40,889 bases of DNA from a virus, in the IMG/VR virus record IMGVR_UViG_3300020446_000022, positions 1 through 40,889 of that record; one strand, written 5' to 3'. The notes below the pieces were generated by a model. That model ran no database searches, had not been told where the DNA came from, and saw nothing but the letters and a program-made list of their open reading frames with translations. The translations under genes were made by a program, and so were the position numbers. Below, one piece after another: positions 17,801 through 24,876 of the stretch (within the stretch, counting starts at the first letter, position 1; each line of letters starts with the position of its first letter).

Positions 17801-20168
17801 CAAGGTCATATGTGCTGTCTAATTTAGGAATGACATGTCCATCAGAATTTATGACTAATCTTGGTAGTGAATTTGTATTACCACCAGTAAAAAATTCAAA
17901 ACCATTACTTACCTGTTGTATTCGACAATCAAAATCTTCAGAAATTGTTGTTCTAAAATCAATTAAAGCATCACTTCCTTGTCTATTCAATTCAATTGTT
18001 CCACCATGAAGAAGTGTATAATCATTATTACTAGATCCTGCTCTCGCATGTATATCACCAAGTACAGTCAATACATTTGTACCTGGATTATATTTTACAC
18101 TAGCATCAGTAAATAAATTTTCAAAAGATCCTGAAGTCGAATTATCACTATCAACAAAAGTTAGAAAATGATCTGAAGATACTGATCTTGTTTGTGTTTG
18201 TACTGTTTGTGCCTGTTGCACAGTCGCAGTTCCAAAGTTTATACCTGTATTGACTACTGATGTTACACGCCCTTTTGCATCAACGGTAATCACGGGTATT
18301 GTTACAGTTGATCCATATGTATCAGCAGTTACACCTGTATTAGTCAAACTCAAATTGAGTGCAACGTCATTTGATCCATTGAAAGAAACTCCAACTGCGT
18401 TACCGTCACCAGTAATACTAAATGTTCTATTATTTGCTAATACAGTCGCACTATCAGCAAGACCTCTAAAATTTGTAGCAAATACTTCGTTTAACTTTAA
18501 CCCACTACTACCAATATCATAAGTATTATTTGCAAACGGAATGATATTCGATGCTAATGTGATTTGTCCTTGAAATGTTGATATACCTGTAACTAATAGG
18601 TTTCTACCTTGAACTTCATCATAGACAACATCTCCTAATACATTTAAGTTACCACCTACAAATAAATCAGATCCAGTGGTTACAATACCTGCAAGTGTTG
18701 ATGTTCCTGTGACACCAAGATTTCCCCCAATATTTACATTCTCCTCTACACCGATACCACCTTGTGTAATTATAGATCCGTTATCTTTATTAGTTGATGA
18801 TGTTGCGTTATTTACAAATAAAACATCGTTAGTCTGTAAAGTACCAGCAAATGAATCAAGAAGTAAATTACCAGACTGTGTGCCAAGTGTATTACTTTCT
18901 ATCTTAATATTACCAAGAGTTGAAATACCACTAACTTTTAAATTTTGAACCTCTACGTCACCAGTAAAAGATGTTTGTGGGAGTGTTGCAATACCACTTA
19001 CAGTCAATCCATCGGCAGATACAGTTCCCGTAACATCAATTCCGTAAATAGTTGTGTTCAATTTTAATATATTATCATGGTATAATTCAACGGCTCCATT
19101 TGTAATTACTTTTACTCCATCTTCACCAGTACTAGATTGCAGATGAACTATATTAGATCCTCTAATATAAAGATCTCCTTCTCCAGAATCAGTTATAAAA
19201 CTATTATCCCCATCATGAAATATTGATAAATCTAATCCAGTTCCAAAAAATAATTTATCATCATCTTGGAAATTTGCATTTGCATTATGAGTTGTAAATC
19301 CCGATATGACTATGTTTGATAAATTACTTGTTCCATCTACTCTTATATCTCCACCAACATCTAATTTTTTACTTGGATTAGCTATACCAACACCCAAAAA
19401 TTGTGTGCTTACATCATATACGATACCAGTTGCACCATCAATTAATCCAGACGAGTTATGATACTGAAGTTCTTTAACATTACCACCAGCACCTGCTTGA
19501 ACACTACCTTGATTAATATAACTTAATCCACCTGTAGAATTTTTTACAAGAACCTGACCTGTGACACCAGCAGAATTGCCTTGATCAACCAATGTGCCTG
19601 ATAATCTAATATCTCCGACCACATGAAGTTCTTGTGTAGGATTTGTGGTCCCGATACCGACCAGACCTGAATTAGTAACTCTAAATCTTGAACCATTGTT
19701 GATATCTAATGCACCACCGATTGATAATAAATCAGTTGAATCATCAAATGTCAGTCCTGATGATGTTGCAAAGTCGCCACTATCTTTAAATAGAACACTA
19801 TTATCGGCACCAGGTGGTGCTACTGTGATCGTAGCAGCAATTCCCAAGTTATTTGCACTTACTCCAATACCTGTTCCAGCAAAATTTAGTTGAGTGATAC
19901 TACTTAAAGTTCCTACAAGTGTTCCTTCATCAAATACACTTATAGAACCTGGAATTAATCCACCCTGAATTGGAACCCAAAATCTTTCGCCAGGTCTTGA
20001 CGGAATCGCAACAATTTGAAATTGAGTGCCAGATGGCACATTTGGCAATGTACCAATTGGATTTCCTAAATTTGGTTCTGCTTGATCGAGTCCAAGATAT
20101 TTGTATCTGTCAGTTGTTAGACCAGTATGATCTCTTATCTTGACTCTGCCACTCAAATACTTGGTCAT
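14802..20168 (-). CDS. Giant modular tail fibre with C-terminal S74 chaperone (1788 aa)
   Basis: The N terminus (MTKYLSGRVKIRDHTGLT) is followed by a very long repeat shaft. Recurrent modules include five copies around VDAKGRVTS..., six around HYLTFVDS...YNP.TN.L, three around GNTGSTGNVPVANGSGGW, and two around DDGDIVDLNDGYCS. The last 104 residues (from S1685, SDMRLKTN) form a Peptidase_S74/endosialidase-type chaperone with GVSAQEVKEVLPEAV, YEKLVPLLIEAMKE and a terminal coiled coil. It is paralogous to the end of the 1969-aa fibre. In the family this domain folds the trimer and is then released by cleavage before the Ser. It lies 2 bases after the 422-aa structural gene. Confidence 0.85.
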   Translation of the reverse strand: MTKYLSGRVKIRDHTGLTTDRYKYLGLDQAEPNLGNPIGTLPNVPSGTQFQIVAIPSRPGERFWVPIQGGLIPGSISVFDEGTLVGTLSSITQLNFAGTGIGVSANNLGIAATITVAPPGADNSVLFKDSGDFATSSGLTFDDSTDLLSIGGALDINNGSRFRVTNSGLVGIGTTNPTQELHVVGDIRLSGTLVDQGNSAGVTGQVLVKNSTGGLSYINQGSVQAGAGGNVKELQYHNSSGLIDGATGIVYDVSTQFLGVGIANPSKKLDVGGDIRVDGTSNLSNIVISGFTTHNANANFQDDDKLFFGTGLDLSIFHDGDNSFITDSGEGDLYIRGSNIVHLQSSTGEDGVKVITNGAVELYHDNILKLNTTIYGIDVTGTVSADGLTVSGIATLPQTSFTGDVEVQNLKVSGISTLGNIKIESNTLGTQSGNLLLDSFAGTLQTNDVLFVNNATSSTNKDNGSIITQGGIGVEENVNIGGNLGVTGTSTLAGIVTTGSDLFVGGNLNVLGDVVYDEVQGRNLLVTGISTFQGQITLASNIIPFANNTYDIGSSGLKLNEVFATNFRGLADSATVLANNRTFSITGDGNAVGVSFNGSNDVALNLSLTNTGVTADTYGSTVTIPVITVDAKGRVTSVVNTGINFGTATVQQAQTVQTQTRSVSSDHFLTFVDSDNSTSGSFENLFTDASVKYNPGTNVLTVLGDIHARAGSSNNDYTLLHGGTIELNRQGSDALIDFRTTISEDFDCRIQQVSNGFEFFTGGNTNSLPRLVINSDGHVIPKLDSTYDLGLTGTRWRNVFADNVTASITGNSDTATALQNVRTFTITGDVDAPAQNFDGTGNVTLNTTLDTVNSNVGTFGNTTGTSYSRITVDGKGRITAASEVAIDFLTSTVGTAQNANAIRTVTRDTNATHHITFVDSDNSSNTYESVFTDESLKYNPSTGLLTLGGSLHVTVNNVTGGGIELGDDGDIVDLNDGYCSIRMANGVRIYDAEGGGSARLRFATSGDSVILPEDNNQYDIGNSSLKFRNIFATTFNGAFQGTANFADALSNSRNFSATGDISASAVSFNGTGNVNLVTSLANSGVSAGTYGNSTGTQYAQVTVDAKGRVTSASTRNINFTNATVQTAVQLANNRNFSIDGNTGTNNAGDVSAAGVAFNGTANVILRGKLKTISGLSAGQFGNSQNTPVVTVNDQGLVTAISQTGINFGTATVAQANKLTNPRTFTVSGDISTDNISFDGTANINLTNATLAATGVSAGTYGSSTQVPIPTIDAKGRVTSITTTGINFSAATVSQANTVRTQVRATNASHYLTFVDSNNGSLSYESVYTDGDLYYNPNTNVLVSQKIKPAQIQNASGNTGSTGNVPVANGSGGWDWGVPSAGSSLQIFSDETDSSTLHYLTFVEGSGDGTKNLRHDDQLHYNPSSNLFTVSKIRPATIQESTGNSGTTGEVPIANGSGGWAWGTANAGGAQSVQASEEDTNATRYIAFLNGNNGTQNSVFYDDQLTYNPQSNLFTLLAARITELQDSTGDNGNNGQVAMSNGSTWSWETINLNSVPNASNADQIKTQSRGNNSTHYLTFVTDNNSTATAETVYTDAGISYNPSTNDLRLNGSISLNHDNDTGGGVRLSDDGDIVDLNDGYCSMRFDNGVRIMNTGGNLGSTPNTVKITLTNGGQILCTDNITAFASDMRLKTNITPIESPLEKLMSLSGFTFNFNDTAADLGYDKEEIHVGVSAQEVKEVLPEAVAPAPADENYMTVRYEKLVPLLIEAMKEQQQTIENLKSRLEKLEG

Positions 20169-20170
20169 AA

Positions 20171-21439
20171 TTATGTCGTGCTATTTTCTAGAATACTTGC
20201 TATAAACTCCATCTGTAATGGAGCAACCAAACCACCACTTGATGATACGCCAACATAGACTGCAAATGTGTCCGTTGTGACTGAATCTACACCAAGATTA
20301 CGATTATGGGCGTAATCTGTAGTTCTTGGATATGCGTGTTCAGTTGAATTATTATCCTGTGTGCATGTAAACACTATGGAAGTTGTAGCAATACCCACAA
20401 TACTATTTGCTTTTTTAACTCCATTAGTTGCTCCTGCTTCAAAGTAATGTTGGCTTGTATTTGATGATGTTCCTACATCAAGACGGAATGTGTTTGTAGT
20501 TACATTTGATATTGGTAAATATTTTTTACTTGCTGGATCACCATATCTTGGGTATGGATGTGTTGTTGCACGATTATCTAAATCACAACTGAATGTTATT
20601 GCACCATCTTCCAATTTAACAAGATCACCATTTGAGAATCCATGATTGTTTGCTGTCACAGTCAAGATACCCACAGTTGGACTGTAAGTTGTTCCAGCAC
20701 CTGCGGTCACTGCTGTTGGTGCTGATAGTCCATGACTCGCTTTTGTGAAAGTAGTCATACCAGATCTACCATCATATATGACATTCGTTACAGAGAATGT
20801 GCTTCCACCAACTACACTGATAGCATTTTCCCTTGCTCTTACAAAGAAATGTATCGCTGGATTATAAAAATGTTTGTAGTTTTTTGAACTTCCAACGACT
20901 GCAGAGAACTCTGTAGTGAACCCTACAAGGTCGACAATATAAGATTGTTGTGGATCTGGAAATATTGATGTGGTAAGACCAGCGTTACTTGAACATGTAA
21001 ATGCAATACCTGCAAGAGTTACTCCATCACCCGAAGATAAACCATGAGGATCCATTGTGGTGACTGTGGCGATACCAGATGGTTCATCATATATAACATT
21101 TGTAATCGTAGTTATACCTGTCTGATTACCTTTGATGAATAATCTATCAATCGTTGTTGCTGTCTTTTCTAAAACTAATCTACCATCAATTAGAATCGCT
21201 GCATCATTTGGTGGTATCTCAATATCTTTTATAATTCTTATATCTCTCTTATTATTTGTGCTTCTTGATTCTCTACGTTGTATAAGTGTAACTGTTGGAT
21301 ATGTATTGATTCCTACATTGGATACTTGTGCGTATAACAAAAGGGAGGACGCTCCTGTTGGAACTTCATATAACTTTTGTTCACCTGGTGCTACAGGTAC
21401 AGCCAATGATATAAATTTATTTACTGGTGCAATTGCCAT
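20171..21439 (-). CDS. Virion structural protein with repeated beta modules (422 aa)
   Basis: Residues 1-110 form a compact beta-rich start (KLYEVPTGASSLLLYAQVSN, PPNDAAILIDGRLVL), as seen in phage structural proteins that coat or tip other components. The rest holds three versions of a module that pairs a D(P)HGLS.GD element with a TTHPYPR...DP/HAYPRTTDY element and a VTT.TF...VG strand. The DPHGLSSGDGV segment also occurs in modified form in the 1969-aa fibre (PQDHGLNVG). It lies between the 958-aa protein (1 base apart) and the 1788-aa fibre (2 bases apart), so it is probably part of the same baseplate-fibre assembly. The exact T4 counterpart is unclear. Confidence 0.7.
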   Translation of the reverse strand: MAIAPVNKFISLAVPVAPGEQKLYEVPTGASSLLLYAQVSNVGINTYPTVTLIQRRESRSTNNKRDIRIIKDIEIPPNDAAILIDGRLVLEKTATTIDRLFIKGNQTGITTITNVIYDEPSGIATVTTMDPHGLSSGDGVTLAGIAFTCSSNAGLTTSIFPDPQQSYIVDLVGFTTEFSAVVGSSKNYKHFYNPAIHFFVRARENAISVVGGSTFSVTNVIYDGRSGMTTFTKASHGLSAPTAVTAGAGTTYSPTVGILTVTANNHGFSNGDLVKLEDGAITFSCDLDNRATTHPYPRYGDPASKKYLPISNVTTNTFRLDVGTSSNTSQHYFEAGATNGVKKANSIVGIATTSIVFTCTQDNNSTEHAYPRTTDYAHNRNLGVDSVTTDTFAVYVGVSSSGGLVAPLQMEFIASILENSTT

Positions 21440-24316
21440 TTATCTCAATGCTAATATTAATGGTGTTAACTGTGCTTGAATCGCTCTGTTGAAATCTCTT
21501 CCACGAATTGTAGAAGTAGTCTGATCAACTGTTAGACCTTGACCGATTCTGAAATTACCTTTTTGATCAGTACTGGTAAATGGGACTTGACCTCCATTTA
21601 TTGCAACAATTTCATTTTCAGGTATAGGTTCACCACCTTGGAAAGGGTTGGAACTATTTATATCTGTACCAGCACCTATGTATTCAAATGAATGGGAACT
21701 CGTGATGATACGACTGATCCTCTTAAATTCACTACTTGAACCAGCAGAGACTGCATATGGAACAAACTCATTAAAAGTAACAGTGGTCAATCCAGCGTTT
21801 GTTGGTTCGGTTGCTGTTTCTACAGTAAAGAATATCGGATCCATTTCTGCAACAGCAGTTGCTGATCCACTTGAGAATGATATAGTTACATCTTGCTGAT
21901 TCGCACCCACACCAGTTGGTAAGAAGTTTCTACCACTTGCAATCACATCAACAGAGGTAATTGTACCTGCTGCACTTACGTTCGCAGATAGCTCTGCAAG
22001 TATCGCTTCAGGACCTGCTGGTGCAGTAATTGTCACGTTTGGTGGAGCAGTCTGACTGTATCCTGATCCACCATCTGTAATCTTGATGCTTCTGACTAAA
22101 TTAAGTGGAGCTGTTGTGATTCCTGTTTTACCTAATGCTGTGTCAGCATAATCATCTAAATTTAATTTAAAGAAGAATGCTTGTCCATCAAATGGTTTTC
22201 TTACATTATTAAGATCATCTTTAACATTGTTCAATACAAATGAATCACCCTCCGCAACTGTGGCAGTGTTTACAGTTCCAGTAAATTGCGTATCACCAAC
22301 ACCATCAGCAACTAAACCAAAGATACCAAATGATGAGTTAGAGTTTGTAAGATCACATTGTCCACCAGAATCAACGTAGATACCTTTTTCACATCCTATC
22401 GTAAATATTGAAACTAATTGAGCATATCCATCATTCGTAATTGATACACCAATACCTGCTTCATTATATTGTGTGAATGAATCGCATACCATAGATTTCA
22501 AATCTTGACCTAAACTATTGATTCCCGTAAATGCTGCGTTTGCATGATCACCATTTATCTTCATACCGATACTTCCAGTCATGAAGTTTGTACAGTTTCT
22601 TATGTAAGGTGATCTCCATCTACCACTTGGACCTTCATTCGCAGGACCTAAAGCAATATAACCACTAATTGCTTTATCAGAATTTTCAGTAGGTGGAAAA
22701 GCAACTGAACCACATCCAGAGTGATCTGTTGCATGAGATATACCTGCGAAACTTAAATTTTCTACCAAACAACCTCTTCTTACATGCAGAACATCTTTAT
22801 TTGGATTATTAGGCACTATAGTAACAAGTCTTAAATCTTCACCTGAAATCGCTACATCAGTTCTTAATCCTATCGGGTTTGCCTCATTATAAACTCCTGA
22901 TCTTATTTTAATCGTGTCACCTGGTTCAGCAATGGCAGCTGCAGCAGCAACAGTAAATTTAGCATCACCTTCTAGCAGTCCACTATTACTATCCATCCCG
23001 TTCTTTGTAACCCATAATGTTCTCTTTGTTTGAACACCAGATGGTCTCCATGATACACCAGATCCAACTGATGATAATCTATAATCAGTTTGTGCAGCAC
23101 CAACTCCATCGTCATTATTGATATCTTTTAAAATACTATTAAGTTCTACACTTCCATTTAAAACTGTTTCTCCATCTACGTTGAGTGAATTATCGAAGTC
23201 AGCTTCACCTTCAACCGTTAAAGTATTTTTTAGAACTGTTGCTCCATCTACTTCTAACTCACTATTAAGATCAGTTCTCCCATCAACATCAAGAGTTGAA
23301 TTGAGTGTGGTTGAACCATCTACGTTCAATGTGGTGTCAAAATCACCAGCACCTTGCACGTTCAAATCAGATTGTAATGTAGCATTACCACCTAACTGCA
23401 TTGTGCTATTAAATATCGCTGGTCCGTCAAGGTTAAGTGATGAATCGAAATCAACAGAACCTGAAACATGAAATGTTCCTGTTACATCTAAAGTAGATGA
23501 TGGATTATTATTTTGAATACCCACATTAGTCATCCTGTAAATGGATGAATTACTACCAGATCCACTAGTTCCCCATAAATCTTTAGTTTGTATTCTTGCA
23601 ATAAAACCAGGATTACTTGGATCTGGAATTGGTATTAGTGTATCAGTTCCAAGACCAAGACTATTAAGTTGTACAAAATTTAAAGCAGTAAAAGTAGCTG
23701 CCACTCCAGCATTTTGTAGATATACACCCTCATCCTGAACAAGAATGCTCGCTGCATTTCCTGGTGTAACAGTTATCCAACGTATACCACCAGCATCTTG
23801 ATTTAAATAAGCACCATTAACTCCAGATGAATTTGTTGAATCAAATATATCATTATCAATTTTTACACTTCCACGAACATCAAGTGCTTGTTCAGGATTT
23901 GTTGTTCCACCAATACCAACAGATCCAATTCCAGTTGTTGCAGTTAAAACAGTTCCTCCAAAACCAATATGAAATTGATTATCAGCAACTTGTGCAGACG
24001 CAAATGTTGATACCCCTGTCACAAGAAGACTTCCAGTGGTTCCAGTAAACTCTCCAGTTTCGTCCCAATTATCCCATGAACCATCTAGCTCATCATATAT
24101 GGCACCCATGATTTTTACATTACCAGCAGCTTGTAATGCAGGAATTTTTCCAAATTTTCCAGGTAATCCACGATCACCAGTTATTTGTATACCTTCTTTA
24201 ACCAGTATTTGTCTGAATATACTTACTGCCTCTTCTGGTGCGACTAACTTACCATGAACATAAATGTTCTCAAAAATAGAGTCACCTGAAAATGTCTGGT
24301 CTGCATTAACTGCCAT
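21440..24316 (-). CDS. Baseplate/fibre structural protein with beta-solenoid and beta-helix domains (958 aa)
   Basis: The N-terminal region (FENIYVHGKLVAPEEAV) leads to a solenoid of about nine tandem 12-residue repeats of the form (V/L)DG.T.LN(S/T).L(N/D/E), roughly residues 280-395. Next comes a DUF1565-type right-handed beta-helix start (LWVTKNGMDSNSG, then EPGDTIKIRSGVYNEANPI). Near the C terminus HSFEYIGAGTDI and STDQKGNFRIGQ match a segment of the 1969-aa fibre, and GSGYSQTAPPNVTITAP matches a module in the 704-aa protein. It overlaps the needle-like gene by one base. Position suggests a peripheral baseplate or fibre-socket role such as gp10 in T4, but I see no direct gp10 similarity. 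Confidence 0.75.
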   Translation of the reverse strand: MAVNADQTFSGDSIFENIYVHGKLVAPEEAVSIFRQILVKEGIQITGDRGLPGKFGKIPALQAAGNVKIMGAIYDELDGSWDNWDETGEFTGTTGSLLVTGVSTFASAQVADNQFHIGFGGTVLTATTGIGSVGIGGTTNPEQALDVRGSVKIDNDIFDSTNSSGVNGAYLNQDAGGIRWITVTPGNAASILVQDEGVYLQNAGVAATFTALNFVQLNSLGLGTDTLIPIPDPSNPGFIARIQTKDLWGTSGSGSNSSIYRMTNVGIQNNNPSSTLDVTGTFHVSGSVDFDSSLNLDGPAIFNSTMQLGGNATLQSDLNVQGAGDFDTTLNVDGSTTLNSTLDVDGRTDLNSELEVDGATVLKNTLTVEGEADFDNSLNVDGETVLNGSVELNSILKDINNDDGVGAAQTDYRLSSVGSGVSWRPSGVQTKRTLWVTKNGMDSNSGLLEGDAKFTVAAAAAIAEPGDTIKIRSGVYNEANPIGLRTDVAISGEDLRLVTIVPNNPNKDVLHVRRGCLVENLSFAGISHATDHSGCGSVAFPPTENSDKAISGYIALGPANEGPSGRWRSPYIRNCTNFMTGSIGMKINGDHANAAFTGINSLGQDLKSMVCDSFTQYNEAGIGVSITNDGYAQLVSIFTIGCEKGIYVDSGGQCDLTNSNSSFGIFGLVADGVGDTQFTGTVNTATVAEGDSFVLNNVKDDLNNVRKPFDGQAFFFKLNLDDYADTALGKTGITTAPLNLVRSIKITDGGSGYSQTAPPNVTITAPAGPEAILAELSANVSAAGTITSVDVIASGRNFLPTGVGANQQDVTISFSSGSATAVAEMDPIFFTVETATEPTNAGLTTVTFNEFVPYAVSAGSSSEFKRISRIITSSHSFEYIGAGTDINSSNPFQGGEPIPENEIVAINGGQVPFTSTDQKGNFRIGQGLTVDQTTSTIRGRDFNRAIQAQLTPLILALR

Positions 24317-24876
24317 CAGAAAAATCCTCCTGCCCCAATTTTCGACGCAACTTTAGCTAAACTAACATAACTTCCAGCAAAAGCTGAAAACATATTATGA
24401 GTTCTTAATACAATTGCCATGTTACCATCACGAGGATTATGAATATGAACACGATTACCATGTATGTCTACATTACTTGTGGAGGTGTTCTTTTCAGATC
24501 TACCAATTCTTACATTATTCCCTTGCAAAACTAAAGTATCCTCTGCATCAATTGTAATATTAGTTGCTTTAATGTTTAATGAATTATTTTTTACAACAAT
24601 ATCAAACTTTCCATGATTTGTCTGAATCATGATCGCTTGTCCATCATTTGATTGAACAGCATTTTCCAATTGTCCAGCAGCTATTTCCAAAGTTCCATCA
24701 CTATGGATACGTGCTAAACCACTACCATGTTGTGTTACGTTGAATTGATGTCCAGAATCATTCTTTGAACATAGTGCCATCGCAGTATTACCTGCAGCAC
24801 CCATCTCATTCGATCCTGTTTCTATAAAACAATTCGGACCAAAAGCATTAATTTGTCTTTTTTCTTGTGATGACAT
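24316..24876 (-). CDS. Needle-like beta-helical baseplate protein (186 aa)
   Basis: Residues about 60-140 alternate hydrophobic strands and polar turns (AIMIQTNHGKFDIVVKNN, LNIKATNITIDAEDTLVLQ, NVDIHGNRVHIHN). This is the pattern of intertwined beta-helices in gp5 C-terminal needles and VgrG tips. It lies two genes after the gp5 OB-fold protein, which lacks such a needle, so it may provide that part as a separate chain. The C terminus is Gly/Ala-rich and ends GAGGFF. The name is inferred from pattern and position; it could instead be a central spike accessory. Confidence 0.55.
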   Translation of the reverse strand: MSSQEKRQINAFGPNCFIETGSNEMGAAGNTAMALCSKNDSGHQFNVTQHGSGLARIHSDGTLEIAAGQLENAVQSNDGQAIMIQTNHGKFDIVVKNNSLNIKATNITIDAEDTLVLQGNNVRIGRSEKNTSTSNVDIHGNRVHIHNPRDGNMAIVLRTHNMFSAFAGSYVSLAKVASKIGAGGFF

